This document shows positions 24,691 through 37,980 of a DNA stretch of 64,000 nucleotides, one piece after another; position 1 is the first letter of the stretch, and each line of letters opens with the position of its first letter. The stretch covers positions 49,339,539 to 49,403,538 of the forward strand of contig OX578153.1 of the NCBI GenBank assembly GCA_951213105.1. The letters are read 5' to 3'. The translations under genes and the position numbers were made by a program. This DNA is from Amaurobius ferox. Its lineage: Eukaryota > Arthropoda > Arachnida > Araneae > Amaurobiidae. The notes under the pieces were generated by a model. The model was not told the origin of the DNA. It did no database searches and saw nothing but the letters and a program-made list of their open reading frames with translations.

Positions 24691-25789
24691 TTGTTTCAAT
24701 TATTGCATTTCAAGTAGTTTATTTTGCATATTTCATCAAAACTTAATGTCATTAGAAAGTTCAATTATTTTTTAAGTTTTAAAAGGTTTTAAAGGTTCTT
24801 TTTCTTTTTTTCAACTTGCTAAAACGTTTATTGAGTCATCGTTGAAACTAAATTCCTTGATGCAACCGGAAATTAATAATTTTTGTTCATTGGAATCGCG
24901 TTGGGGGTTTTGATGAAGAGGTCTAGCATCTGAACAAACAAATAACAGATAGCCTCAGTTTTAATTGAGCCGTCAGACTGGAGAGTAGAAGAAAGACTTG
25001 CAGATCGAAGAGTTAAAACGACTGGGAAGAGCACGGTGTTAAAACTTTTATTTAATTTATTATAGCCGACACAGGTCTATAATATGAAAAATAGTACAGT
25101 CTTCTTGGTTTTTTTACATTCCTCATCTCTTTCTCTTGCCTCTCATTTAAATTCTTTCCACTTTTGCTTGTGTTCATTTAGCGAATTTATCGGCATTATC
25201 GAATATGTTCACATTTTGTGGACATTTTATTAATTTAATTTAAGTGATCGTAATATGTTTGTCATATAAATGTATAGATCTCATCGAGAGCTTTAAAACG
25301 ATACCACGCACAATTGATTTGCACTTACGATTACCCAGATAAATTTCGATATCTTCAAAATTGTTCACTGGTTAAAAAAAGTTCAATTTTTAAAATGTTC
25401 AGTTCAAACCACTGATAAATATTTTTCATTTAGTTGAATAGATCTCACCGAGAGCTTTAAAACGGTACTACGCACAGTCGTGTTGCGCAAACAGTTAGAG
25501 ATAGAATAAGTCAAACGAGGAGATACACTCAGAAATGTTTCTTCATCACCTTCGCCCATGGGGAGACAGGAGAGTGTGATACACGCACGATGCATTCATT
25601 ACCCATTACGCTAATTGGACTCCATGTTGTTTTCGAATATGCAATCAGAATTCCATGAAATTCGGTACAGCCCACGATGATGTGACAGATAGACAAACAG
25701 AGGGAATTCAAATTCCATTTACATGAATAAACATAATATATACCACAAATACATATAGCCATTATACAAAGCATAATTATTACACACAT
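24691..25789. other. AT-rich sequence with one short duplication
   Basis: The phrase tagatctca-cgagagctttaaaac with a following cacgcaca-like tail occurs at about 25275-25315 and again at 25438-25480. No gene recognised. Confidence 0.45.
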
Positions 25790-26015
25790 CGATGAGCCCG
25801 GCCGTCTAATTAGATACTCAAATCCTCTGGATGAGTCTGACGGTCTGGGTCTTCACACATCGATGAGCCCTTCCCGGTCGTCCAAATAGTCACTCAAGTT
25901 CTCTGGATGAGTCGGACGGCCTGGGGTTTCCACATATCGATGAGCCGGGCGTCCAAATAGTTGCTCAAGTCCTCTGGATGAGTCGGACGGCCTGGATTTT
26001 CCACACATCGATGAG
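25790..26015 (+). repeat. Three tandem copies of a SINE 3' tail
   Basis: Units of about 70 bp carry cacatcgatgagcc, cgtcc/taaatagt, tcctctggatgagtc and ggacggcctggg. The ccggccgtc...gacggtctgggt framework matches the 3' end of the tRNA-SINE seen at 28930-28981 and, reversed, at 40987-41060. The tail was therefore amplified in tandem. Confidence 0.65.
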
Positions 26016-26179
26016 GTAATATTTTGCCAAATACTTCAATTTGGGACCCATGAAGAGAATTAGATTAATCAATTAACAGCTTAATTGCACAATTATCTAT
26101 TGTTATTGAATTAATTTTTCTAACTAATGACGATTAAAAAACACCATTTGAAACATTACCGCCTGCAGGTAGTACGCAA

Positions 26180-26530
26180 AATCAATTTATATATGCATGA
26201 GTATGCATTTATAGAACAGTATGCATTTGAATAAAACATTTGCAGTTGTATTTGAAGTATGCATTTGAATAAAACATTTAAATGTCCATTTGAATAGAAT
26301 ATCTCAGTATGCATTTGAGTAGAACATTTGTAGTTGCATTTGAGTAGAACATTTGCAGTTGCATTTGAAGTATGCATTTGAATAAAACAGTTAAATGTCC
26401 ATTAAAATAGAATATCTCAGTATGCATTTGAATAGAACATTTGCAGTTGCATTGGAAGTATACATTTGAATAAAACATTTAAGTGTCCACTTGAATAGAA
26501 CATCTCAGTATGCATTTGAATAGAACATTT
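26180..26530. repeat. Minisatellite based on gcatttgaataaaacattt
   Basis: An irregular tandem array of a roughly 18-20-bp motif with variants (gtagaac, gtccattt). ORFs through it encode repetitive peptides and are not genes. Confidence 0.75.
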
Positions 26531-28182
26531 TAAACCATACATTTTCTGTAATAGTAACCGGATTATTATTGTTTGCAATTTTAAGTTAAAAGTTACAGTT
26601 TTGTCATGCGTTTTGTAAACTTTCGGGTAGTAGACTTTTAGTAGACTTTTGTAGACTTTTTGTAGACTAGGGCCCAATTAACCCACCAAGTTCGGGGAAA
26701 TACAGCCTTATATGGGGGCCCTATTTTAATCAATCTCATGAACATAGCCCGAGAAATGTTTTCAAAGTTAATTTCTCACATACTTATCAATGCTCGATAT
26801 ATATCCTTCTTTATAGAGGGCTTCAAAATTTTTTTCAGTTGATACCAAATTTGATATTGTACGGGAGTAACTTGTCTTCTCCGCCCCCCCCCCAATCGAA
26901 TGGAGTTAATATTCTCACGATCAACATAATTGTATAGCGGCTATTTTTTATGCAATTAATAAAACTTTTAAGTGTCATGATCATTAAGCTATAAATAGCT
27001 TTTTTAATGTATGCTTATGCTAAATTTTGTCCTATTCTACAATGTTAAGTAAATATAAAATTTCTGATATATGTCGAAGTTTAGCTAGGATTTCAAAAAT
27101 TGTATCTAGTTTTAGATTTTTCTATAGTTCTTGAAAATCCATTTAAATCCATCCCATGTACACAAGAAAAAACCCACAGAGAGACAGATGGGCATCACTC
27201 CAAAAGTAGTCAAAGCGTGTTCGGGAGGTAAACACCGGTTTTCGCTCCAAGTAAAAAAAATACTCTATCAAGTTTTAGGTTTTTCGTTAACAGAGCAGAA
27301 TATAAAGTTTCATGAAAATCGAATAATATTTATGTCAGTTATCGTATACACAGGAAATCAACTACAGACAGCAGACGGGCATTATTTCAAAATTATTTGA
27401 AACGTGTTCAGGAGGCCATAAAACATATATCAGTATCGCAATCTCGAAATAGACATTTTTTTGTGGAAACAATACTGCATATGAGAAAGTAAAAATCAGG
27501 ACAATTAAAGTTGGTCTAAGAACCAGAATATTTTCTTTGTTTTATTGTATGGGCCCCCTCTTCAATCTTTCGAACGAAAGCATATACTTTCATCGAACTT
27601 ACCGGTAATCAGATCCCGTGAGCATTTAATAAATTTGAAAATTCTATACGCAGATAATATCTTCGCTTTTATTTAAACTAAAGAGGACTCAAGAAGTGTG
27701 AATTTAACATAGCTTTTTAACATAATCCTTGCAAAAAAGTTCACCATTTCTCTATAAACTTTTATAAAGAAAATTTATTTTATTATTCAAATATTTATTA
27801 GTGAATTGCGATTAGATTTGGTTTTTTAGGAAACAAAGTGATATATTTATACGCGAAAGTATGCAACGATTAGTCACTCTAGAAATGAGGAAATAATCAT
27901 AAGGACATGAAGACAGACAGGCAAAAGGACAATTGGACGCCTAAAGATTGTAGTGGCATAACAAGGCTACCCAGTATCCATCTAAATTTCATGAAATTCA
28001 GTGCAGCCGTTCTCCCATGATGAAGCAAACAAACAGGCATTTTAAATTCTATTTATACAGATAAATTCTTCTCTTTCTATCGTGTTCGACACGATGTTGT
28101 GACATATTACTTCACTTTCTCTTTCACAAAATAAATCAAAGTTTAATACCATGTTCTTTGCTCTTTTGTTGTATATATGTTT
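26531..28182. other. Repeat-derived intergenic sequence
   Basis: No gene recognised. Parts of 27120-27490 (cacagagagacagatgggcatc; actgcatatgagaaagtaaa) resemble 62690-63260, so a further dispersed repeat is present. A run of Cs lies at 26883-26892. Confidence 0.45.
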
Positions 28183-29182
28183 TACTTTTCCTGCAGTACA
28201 TGGTAATGTATAGGGAAATTATTGGAATCATGTCGAAAATCGCAACTCGAGTTTTCGACGGATTTCGGATCTTTACGGACCTGTAGAATACGGAAAAATT
28301 ATTTTCAACGTGACGTATGTGTGCGTGTGTGTGTGTGTTTGTGTCTGTCTGTGCCATGTATGTATACACTTTAACTCAAAACCTAATGGACCAAATTTCA
28401 TTAAATATTATAGGTAAGTAGTCACTTGGGAGGCTATCCTGCCGCTAATTAGATTTTGATATTATTCGAAATAAAAGAACCTGCTTTTTTGCGAAATGGC
28501 CCGCAAAAATTGTATCTATCCACTGCAGCTAAAATACTAATTGATCAAATTTCACCAAAATTTAGAAAATAAATCACATGTGGGTTGCCCTGGTGCTGAT
28601 AAGAATTTGCTACGATTCGGAAAAAATGACTTACATTTTTGTATGTGAAATGGCCAGCAAAAGTTCTTAAAATGCAAAATAAAAGTCTACATCTGCTCAA
28701 ATGTATGAATTAAATGCTTTATTTATACGTAATTTTTGACGATGAAACGAACAAAACCATTCCCATTAACCTAGGATAAATAGTTCTCGAGATATATCAG
28801 TTTCTTCTTTTTTTTTGATTCGCGTCCTTCCGAGAGGTTGGTGGTAGGGGAAGGAGGGTACGGTCCCTGTGGATGCCTCCCCCACTGGGTTCCGGTCTAA
28901 ATTGGGTGGCACTTCCCGGCAGTCCAAACGGTTACCTTACACCTTTCTGGTAGGTAGGACGGTCTGGGTCTCAACAACAACGACATTTTTGATACGCCGC
29001 CTTTGAAAATAGTGTAGTTACCAAATGAAAACGAAAATTGAATTAAAGTGCAAACTTAGTGTGAATTCAAATAATTATGCTTATTCTTTTGTGCAATTGA
29101 ACTCAATTTAATGAATTATTACAGAAATAAAGAAATAATGCATTTGAGTCTGTAGAGATAGTCATGCGCTGCCCACATCAGA
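28183..29182 (-). mobile_element. Family A element containing a SINE insertion
   Basis: Begins with the terminal hairpin (actttTCCTGCAGTACAT/ATGTATAGGGAAATT), has a (GTGTGT)n tract at about 28319-28345 and ends gtcatgcgctgcccacatca. It is interrupted at 28817-28981 by a SINE fragment. Confidence 0.7.
28817..28981 (+). mobile_element. 5'-truncated tRNA-SINE
   Basis: It carries the SINE body (cgtccttccgagag, gtacggtccctgtggatgcc) and 3' tail (gacggtctgggtctcaacaa) but lacks the tRNA head. Inserted into a family A element. Confidence 0.7.
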
Positions 29183-30045
29183 TTCTTTTAAGTTTGTAAT
29201 TTATAAGGCGATTCGCAAAATTTGTCTTACGCTACTAGTGAAAATGATCAAAGACAAGTTTGATACACAAAATTTTTGTTTTTCAGAAGTATAAATTTAA
29301 TAAATGTATTGATTTTTCCTTCCAAAGAACTATTTTCGCGTCGCTCATCTAAAACGTAATATTCAGATGTCAATCCTAATTTTCATCACGCTTTCCAAAA
29401 GCGTAAGAAATGGTGTATGTATGGATTTCTGATGTATTGAAAACGGACGAAACACTGCAGGCAATTTCGTCAAAAATGGAAATAACAGCGGATGTATCGA
29501 AAATTTCATAAAAGTAATTCAGTGCTTTATCACAAGCGGAAATGAATAAAAAAAATGCAATATTATGAAAACTTGAAAATGGGATTATATTTCTGAAACG
29601 ACAACATTTCGTGTCCATCGCATGAATTTTTCTGCAGAATAACAAACGGCAATACTGTAGCAACAAATAAAAAATTAAATATTCTTTTACATTATCTCCT
29701 TTAAAAATGTCAGATTTTTGTTATTACTAATGAAATATAAACTGATGTGTATAGAACACGATTTTTCCAACTTCATGCAATGATTTGACTTATTTCAGAG
29801 CAAAAAAATTACTATACAAGAATAACACCATAATGATTTTTGCATTGAATTAACATAGATTTGAACGTAAATCGAAATTTAACGCTTTTTATAACTTGTC
29901 CAAAACAATTGTTTATACTTCCAACACTTATTTATACTTCCATGTAAAATCCTCATCAAAATGTAGTATTTAATTAATATCCCGATAATCATTAGTATTT
30001 AATTAATATCCCGAGAAATACTAAATGATAATTCTAACAGCATTT
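29183..30045. other. AT-rich sequence, nothing recognised
   Basis: A 96-codon minus ORF at 29376-29666 has no recognisable domain or codon signature and is not called. A short duplication, agtatttaattaatatcccga, lies at about 29966-30012. Confidence 0.45.
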
Positions 30046-30395
30046 TTTTTCACAGTGACGTAAGATTTACTTCACACTGTGACTTTGGGACGTCACAGGA
30101 CGTCGCAGTATGTCTCGGCAATGTCATATTGAGGTCACAGCGAAGCCATTTTGGTCATTTACATGGTCGTTTGTGACGTCGCATATTAACTTGTTTGTGA
30201 CGTCACATTGTAAGTTGCCACTGTAATGTCGTCACATTGTTACGTGTTGATTAAATTGTAGAAACGTCACAGAATATAGTCACAATGAAGTTACAAAATT
30301 ACTAATACGCAACGTCGCATAGAAGTCACAAATATGATGTCACATGACTACAACGTCACTGTTACACATGTGACGGTCTTTGCTGTGAGGGAGCG
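30046..30395. repeat. GTGACGTCAC-rich repeat, possible MITE
   Basis: About 350 bp with more than a dozen gtcac/gtgac words, including full TGACGTCAC at two or more places. It is bounded by ttcacagtgacg and ggtctttgctgtgagg, which are weakly inverted. Extensive self-complementarity is expected. A palindromic MITE is the simplest reading. Confidence 0.45.
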
Positions 30396-31440
30396 TTAAA
30401 TTTGCAAAACTATTACTAAAAATATCTTCTCTCGTGAATGAAACAAAGTAGATCCATCATTCAACAGATTTGTTAAATTATGTTGCTGATAGAAAATAAA
30501 CAAACATTTGTAAAATTCACAACTTTTTATCTATGTTAAAAAATCCGTTAAATTGTCTATCTATATTAAGAAAAGTAGCTGACACAGCATCGGCCGTCGC
30601 TGTTTTCAAATTTCTGGTTCCTCGATATTCTTTCTCTGCTTTGTACTACAGAAACTGCAGCATATAAAACTACAGAATGTGATACACTTTTGTAGAGGAA
30701 GGATTTGGAAATACACTGAAACAAACCGTTTTTCGATTTAAAATTTGGATTAAGAATTATTTAATATCAAAATCAAAGACAAAATATTTGAGCTGCAAGT
30801 TTGCTTCCTCGAAGCACTAACAAATAGCAAGACCATGAATTTTCCCAGACATTTACTACAGAGTTGAATTTTTGCAGGAGGGAGGCATTGTTTTAAATTT
30901 CCATTTATTTTACGAGTTATTCTACTTTTCTAGCTATTGTACTGCAAAACTGTAGCATGCAAAAGCATGAAATTTGGTATATTTGTAGAGAAATAATAGG
31001 GAACCATGGTGAAATTAGCCATTTTTAGATTTAATCATTAGTTTGGCTTGAAATAGCTGGTGAAGTGAGATCTACGAGCAAGGGTGAGCAGGAGGCGAAG
31101 CCCACTACTACGGGGGAGGGGGGGGTTAACAAAGCGTATCGAGCAGGTGGAGGTGACTGCTATTATGTAATATTTTGATTAATTTATTTGAAAAACGTAC
31201 AACATCTCGAGAACTATTCAAGCTAGCGTTTTAAAGGTTGTATCTTTCGTTCTCTAATGAAATAGGACGTCTGAAATGATGACATATTTATTACTATTAA
31301 ATGTTCTAATTTTCACTGAATTTTCAAAACATTTTTCGAAAATTTGGTTCTTCCGAAAATTCAACTGCGGCTAGTATCAGTAGTGTTACAGTATTAACGG
31401 ATTATAATAAACGCACGAAATTTTTATCGAAAGGCTTCTT
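30396..31440. other. AT-rich sequence, nothing recognised
   Basis: Two similar blocks around ttctttctctgctttgtactacagaaactgcag (30620-30660) and tctagctattgtactgcaaaactg (30930-30955) hint at an old duplication. No gene. Confidence 0.4.
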
Positions 31441-31450
31441 TTGTTCATGA

Positions 31451-31790
31451 GATATCGCGTACACACACACATCCTTACATACGTACACACCCTTACGCAC
31501 ACACCCTTACACACACACCCGTACACACACACCCTTACACACAGACACACACAAGCTCACATATACACACAAACTCACACACACACAAACGCACACACAC
31601 ACAAACTCACACACACACAAACTCACACACACACAAACTCACATACACAAGCAAACACACACACAAACTCATACACTTACAAACTCACACACACACACAA
31701 ACATACACACACACAAACATACACACACACACACAGACAAACTCAAACACGCACATGCTCACAAACGCACACACACACGCGCACACGGAC
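31451..31790 (+). repeat. Long (CA)n-type microsatellite
   Basis: About 340 bp of acacac with interspersed ctcacac, cttac and gcacac variants. The 127-codon ORF across it (31441-31824) is a Thr/His low-complexity artefact. Confidence 0.9.
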
Positions 31791-31824
31791 ATTACATCAC
31801 AATCGTTGGATTCGAGAAACTTGA

Positions 31825-32500
31825 AATGTGTTCTTCCGTCTAAAACTTGAATTCCAGTTTACGATCACATTGCACTACTTTCTTTATACATTACATATAA
31901 ACAGAGAAAGTGATAAGTCACATTTTTTGGAACATCGCATTTTCCGGGAAAATTAAAAATCGAGAATGGCATGTGAGAAGCTCTAAATAATGGTGATCAT
32001 TTACCTACAGAAACCCAAATCAAAACGAAATGACTGAAAAATTAATATCGATTTTGAATCAATATGTTTTTGTGCCTTTCTATAAACACCTTCGAGCTAG
32101 CTGCCCGTAACTTGTATACTTTTATTTGGAGAAAAAAAAAGTAACATTACATTTATTAAGCGCGTTTCGTATCTCCTGCATTTTTTACCATTTTTATTTC
32201 TCCCCAAATCAATACCTAGTAGCAAGTAGTGTGGCAGATGTTCTTTTGCCCTCTTTTTCAATTATTGAAATCAAGTGCCGGAAATATACAGTAGATCTGC
32301 TGAAAGCTTGTTCACGACATGCCAAGAAATGTATATTGATGGATAGGGGGATGGATAGGGGAGGATTTTAGGGGATCGATCCCGTTTTCCTGTGGGCAGG
32401 TATGCCTCGCAGGACTGGAGGAATCATTATTTCCTGACCGGTCTCGTGTTTTTCCCCCATTTATATTTCCACTTCATTTAGCTTTCAGGGGTGTGTTACT
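31825..32500. other. Intergenic sequence, nothing recognised
   Basis: No convincing ORF or repeat. Confidence 0.4.
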
Positions 32501-32511
32501 TCTTGTTTCGG

Positions 32512-32998
32512 ATATCAGAAACTGCATTTTATGAATTATGAAGGATGTTTATCTTAAAAGCGACTGATGTTGCTAACGTATGACTGACTCTCTGTTCAGG
32601 TTCAAATTTATTTTCTTATTCTCGCTTATTTTATTTAAACTTGCTGAAATTAGACTTTATTTTATTACGTAAACACTGGAATAAGTAATATTTTGAAATT
32701 ATGTAGAATGCAAAATGGCTAAACTGTCCTAGAGTATGGCTTTTTATTATTTCGGATATCCAAAGCTGCATTTTATGAATTATGAAGGATGTTTTATCTT
32801 AAAAGAGACTAATGTGGCTAAAGTATGACACTTTCTACAGGTTCAAATTCAATTTTTCTTTGTCGTTGTTCTTTATTGCTAAAATTAGACTTTAATTTGT
32901 TACACAAACACTGGAATAAATGACGCTTTGAAATACTGTAGAATGCAGAATGACTACATTTTACTACAGAACGACTTTTTACTATTTCGATAAAGTAC
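32512..32998. repeat. Two tandem copies of an approximately 241-bp unit
   Basis: The unit starting tttcggatatc-aaa-ctgcattttatgaattatg begins near 32508 and again near 32749. Both contain gaaggatgtt-tatcttaaaag, aggttcaaatt and acactggaataa. Diverged by perhaps 15-20 percent. Not coding. Confidence 0.7.
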
Positions 32999-33287
32999 TG
33001 CATAAAGCAAACAAGCCAAGAACTGTGCTAAACTGAATAAAATAACTGTGCAAATAGGGGCGACTGTGCTAAATTACATTAACACCCACAGTAAATAAAA
33101 ATGCTGTTTGGAGAAATATAAATTTCAATACTTCTTTAAAAAAGCAAGCGTTAAAGAATTAGGTGACTGCAATTATTTCGAGGGAAAATTAAGCTTTTTT
33201 CCTCGGGTTAAAAACAGCATGCTCAATGACTTCTCCGAAAATCGTCTTTTAGGTAAATTGCAGTTAAACTATAAGATCTATTGGCTT

Positions 33288-33575
33288 TTTTTTCTATCGA
33301 CCTAAACAACCCGACTTACGCGAAAGTGTACAGTATCTGTTGGGAAGGCCGGTACAGTGCCACCCAATTTCGATCAAAATCTAGTGAAGACGGCATCAAC
33401 AGGAGCCGTACCATCCTTCCTCTACCACAATCCTCTCGGAGGGACTTTTCGAGCCACACATCTATTGAGCCCATATTCCGCGTAAACATGGGGATAGTTT
33501 GGGCTTAGCCGGGAATTAAACTCGGATTCTCCGAGTGCTACCCTCGTGCCTTAACCATTGGACTATCCGGTCCAG
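33288..33575 (-). mobile_element. tRNA-derived SINE with 13-bp target duplication
   Basis: The minus strand starts with a tRNA-like head: GATAGTCCAATGGTTAAGGC contains the A box and GAGTTTAATTCCCGGC the B box. The shared SINE body follows (ttacgcggaatatggg; cctccgagaggattg; gtacggctcctg) and a short A-rich end. GATCTATTGGCTT flanks it exactly (33275-33287 and 33576-33588), the signature of LINE-mediated insertion. Confidence 0.88.
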
Positions 33576-33599
33576 GATCTATTGGCTTCTATTTGTGAG

Positions 33600-34326
33600 A
33601 AAATGATATACTTGCCTGAATAAAAATTATTATTTAACCATCTATTTAAAGAAAAAATAATAAACACCAGCAGCCAATGTAATAAAATTTATAAAAGTAT
33701 CAAAATTTGAAGTTTTCTTTTCGTCTGTGAATAAAAAAATCGCCGATGATTCATAGTCAGTGGATAAATGAAAAACACGTTTGGGAATGTGTTTCAAATT
33801 AGAAATTACTTAGAGTATTTAATACTGCAGTTGGAAGTTCAGCATCTTAGCAAGAGAATTAAATTATTTTCAAAATAATTAATGGCAGTTATACAACATC
33901 CGACGATTTTCATGCAATTTATTATATTTAAATAATAAAAATTTGATAAAAAAATGCATTCTATAATTGACCGGCATTGTATTTTTGTTTCTGTTACAAC
34001 AGAATGTTTATTGGATATAAAATTAAGGTAATTATTGATATTTTTAATTTTTCGGTCACGTGTTTCATTTTCGCTATTTTCTATTTCATATATTTTCAAA
34101 TGTATTTAAGTTATTGTCGGCTTGTAACATTACGTTAACAGTATGTTAAAACAGTACGAGCATAACAGTTGTTACTATTTCAACATCTTCATTTTGGCGT
34201 TTGTTGATCAAAATTCTTATTTTTGTAAATTAATTTATAAACCGTATCAGCAGGTTTTATTCTCCAGATTTGCCTATGTAGATAATTTTGTATAGAGATA
34301 GCACAAATTCTTATAGTTTTTATATT
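33600..34326. other. AT-rich sequence, nothing recognised
   Basis: No gene or clear repeat. Confidence 0.4.
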
Positions 34327-35655
34327 TACTTTCCTTATATACATAGTATTGGGAAAGTATTGTGATGGAGTCAAAAATTCGAAATAGAGTTTTCGATGTG
34401 AGCAAACGTTTCAAGAAACTCTGAACTGAATTCCATCGGTTTTGATATGATGTCTGTATGTGTGAGTTTTAATAGTTTTATATGTATGTGAGTGTGTGTG
34501 TGTGTGTGTGTGTCAAAGTATATATGTGAGTTCATAAGACTGTTAAGGCGATATCTCACGAAAGAATGGAGCGTTTCGAATGAAGTTTAGTACAAAAATA
34601 ACAATCCGTTAATCCTGGAAGTTTATTGATTTTATACATAATCGGATGGAACTTTGAATTTTCAAATGTTTTTTTAATTTTTTGAATGTTCGAACATTCT
34701 TGAATGAAATTTTGAAAATGTCATCCAAAAATCTAAACCCTCAATACTGTTACGTAATAATTTATTATGTAATTTTTTTTATTAGAAAGCGATTGACTTA
34801 CATTTTAGAACACTACCATGAACCGTTCTCTTTTGAACGTGCACATTTTTCAAATAAATTTATCAAGAAAGTCATATAAAATTTAAAAAAAAAATGTATC
34901 AATTTTTGTGAAATGAAATGAAATTGTGAGTGAAATATTGAAAAAAAATCATCAAAACATCAAAACATAATCATTTCTCATGTCAGTTTTTATTACAGAA
35001 AGATTGATATAAACAGTAAAACGCTAATATCAACCTTTCTCGAGAAATTGTAGATTTTCAAATAAATCTATCAAAAAACCGCATGAAATAAAAAAAAATA
35101 TTAACTATTGCGAAATTAGTTCTCTTTTCATATATAAAATATTATACAATAAATCTGTTGACATCGTTCTCGTGAATCTAGTTTGTTCCATTCACGAAAG
35201 GAGATACTTTAAGTAATAGTTTTGTATTTCGATGCATAACAATTCGCCAGCAGTCATTTATATATAAGAAATGCGTTTCTCTCCGCTTGTCTGTAAAACT
35301 TGGAGATAAACTTAGAGAACTTAACGACTAATTTTGCAGAGATTAACAAAAATAACATCAAAATTGCAAAAATAACGCTAAGTTAACGAAAATGACGCCA
35401 AGTTGATGAATAAATTATTAAAATATTTTAATGTTTTAACTATATTGCCGATGCTATTAATTTTGATAATTGTCTATTTAGAGATGCGTAAGATTTACGT
35501 TAATTTTGTACCTCGAAATAGTTTTATATGTTTTCATCCGGAAAAGCGCTAAATGTACAATTCATCTTTAAATGCATTGTGCTGTACATATTATACATCA
35601 TATTTTGACTAATAAATTGCACTATATAGGAAAAGTCATGTGCTGCCCACATCAG
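34327..35655 (-). mobile_element. Family B element (possible Helentron-associated), diverged long copy
   Basis: Opens with tactttccttatatacat...gggaaagtattgtgatgg and a (GTGT)n tract at about 34488-34513. The body is conserved (cgttctc, attcacgaaaggagatactt, cgccagcagtcattta). It closes with ggaaaagtcatgtgctgccc. Confidence 0.65.
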
Positions 35656-36105
35656 TTTTTTTTATAGAGCAATAAAATTAAACGGTTTAATCAAATATTT
35701 TTAAGCAATTTGAGCGGTTTTAGATTTTGTAGTACATATTTTAAATTACAGGCAACAGCAAATATATCTGATAGTTTAATATAAAGTAAGTGGTAACTAC
35801 AGTTTTTTCTACTTCTTATTCTATGTAGTTTATTTAATCTTAAAATATACTACACGCTGAAATATCAAATAGTATGAATGATTTATCAAATACTTAAAAC
35901 AGGTATCTGTACATATATAACTCTAAATATAGCCTATTTCAAATACAATCTTAGTAAAATGTAAAGAGATTTATGTGACCCAAAATTACAATAATCGTTT
36001 GTACTTCCTTCCAGCAATAGTGATTGATTCCATGCGAAGTCAGAAGCAGGTGACGCTTTTATAAATGAGATAAGTTTTTGCAGTATCCTTGCTCCTTGAA
36101 ATTCA
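35656..36105. other. AT-rich sequence, nothing recognised
   Basis: No gene or clear repeat. Confidence 0.4.
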
Positions 36106-36835
36106 ATCAGTCGTGTTCGCACAAACTGAGAGGACTGCTAAGTATACGTGAGCCGGAACAAGTATCGAATTTTATAATCTATCAATAGAATGGAATGGGA
36201 CGTTTAAAACTAAGTTTTCAAATAGTTGTGAAATAAAAATTTTTAATGATATTCTTTTACATTGAAATTATTTTGTATTTAAAATTTTAATAAATTTAGT
36301 GGTATATATTTGAACTTTAGACATTTTTTGATATTATTTGTGAGAGTCAGTCAACGCCGCCATTTTAGATTCTTTAATCTAGCGTATGATAACTAAAGTC
36401 CATATTTTTGTAAATTGGTCTACAATCTAATTCAATATGTTGAAGTCGCACAACTGATAAAGATACATGTGCCGAAGAAATATCGCATTTTATAATAAAT
36501 GGGAACGAAATGCTTAAAACTAGATTCTCATCTGGCTATGAAATAAAAGCTTTTAATAAAACTTTTACATTGAAAACATTTTAAATTTAAAATTTAATAA
36601 ATTTAGTGGTATCCATTTGAACTTTATACATTTCCTTGATAATATTTGTAATAATCATTCAGCGTCGGTACTTTACATTCCTTAATTTTACGTATGTTAA
36701 CCAAATTCCATATTTTCGTAAATTGGTCTATAACCTAATTTAATCAGTCGTGTTCTCACAAACTGAGAGGATTGTTGAGTATATGCTTGCCAGTATAAAT
36801 ATCCGATTTCATGATAAATCAATAAAATGGAATAT
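36106..36835. repeat. About 2.3 tandem copies of an approximately 325-bp unit
   Basis: Repeated landmarks: cagtcgtgtt-gcacaaactgagagga (36106, 36746), aataaatttagtggtat (36287, 36594), ccatattttt/cgtaaattggtcta (36401, 36709). Diverged. Not coding. Confidence 0.7.
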
Positions 36836-37189
36836 ATATATATAAAATATCCAAAAGGAAGAAGAAATTATGATTCGAAAATATAAAAATGTAAAAAAGT
36901 ATTTCATAAAATTTCGCTGAATGGCTGATAACTTCAAAAAAACAATACATGACAAAACTACAAAGAAAGAAGAGGCAATTTCCTTCATATTGCCAAAAAT
37001 GTTGGCGGAAGAGTGATTGTGCACTCTTCTAAGTCCTGATTTTAGCTAGCGACCAAGCCATGGAACACTCTCGGTCGCCAGCATATGAATTAGCAAATGC
37101 CCCGAATTGTCGTCATAAAATCGGACATAAGACAAGCATGAAGCCACAAGTAATCTATAGAAATTTTGACAAAACTGGAAATTAACCCA

Positions 37190-37950
37190 TAATAACCCTA
37201 TATACCACACACCACCTACACACACAATCATCATCAAGACATCAGCAACTTCATTTCCTCTTAATCTGCCACCATATGTCCACTTTCCGGAATTTAAACT
37301 TATTTGTTAAAAGGTTTCTCCTTCTTTTACCCTCGTTGTCATTTACAAATTTGCAATTCTTACTTTGGCATAAATCTTAACTTACCATAATCACACAATA
37401 TATATATAATGTCTTTTCATTTTCTTCTTTCTCAAAAATCTCTTTAATATGTTTTATACATTTCCTTATTTTATCTTTTGTAGTAATACTACGTAATATT
37501 CCGGTTGTTTCGAGCAAAATTACTTTACGTGACGTAATACGAGTTTTCTTGGGTACTGCTGTAAGATTGCCTACCTAATTAGGCAATAATATTTTTTTAT
37601 TTTATCACATTCTAAAGTAATTAGATTATTATTTCTGTATAATTGATTTAAAATTATATTTCTCTATATACTGATATGTATATTCGAATACCATTGAATA
37701 AGAAAGTCGTATTCAAAATTAAAATCGTTTCTTTTAATATATATTGTGAAATGTCCAGCAGTAGTTTCATTTTCTATTATATTGATGTCAAGGAATTGTA
37801 AAATAACCGGATTTTTTCTTTGATCTTTAATTAAAGGTATTTTGTATAAAAATCAAATTCTACTTCTTGACTGGGGTTATTTGACCTCGTCACCATATCA
37901 TCAACGTATCTTAAATACACTATATCGTTATTAATGTGGGCGTTATCGTT
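37190..37950 (-). pseudogene. Penelope-like retroelement fragment, minus copy
   Basis: The minus strand encodes DIVYLRYVDDMVTRSNNP, containing the RT catalytic YVDD. Another frame gives QFLDINIIENETTAGHFTIY, typical of Penelope-like RT thumb regions. Stops and frame changes make it a pseudogene. The outer end (37190-37410) is repeated in inverted orientation at 39915-40130. Confidence 0.6.
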
Positions 37951-37980
37951 ATTAGTGTGGGAGGGGCATTTTAATCATTA

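Noticed and set aside
29376..29666. 96-codon minus-strand ORF
   Set aside because: No domain, repeat or conserved context. Ordinary length for a chance ORF in this DNA.
31441..31824. 127-codon ORF rich in Thr and His
   Set aside because: It is a translation of the CA microsatellite and has no coding signature.
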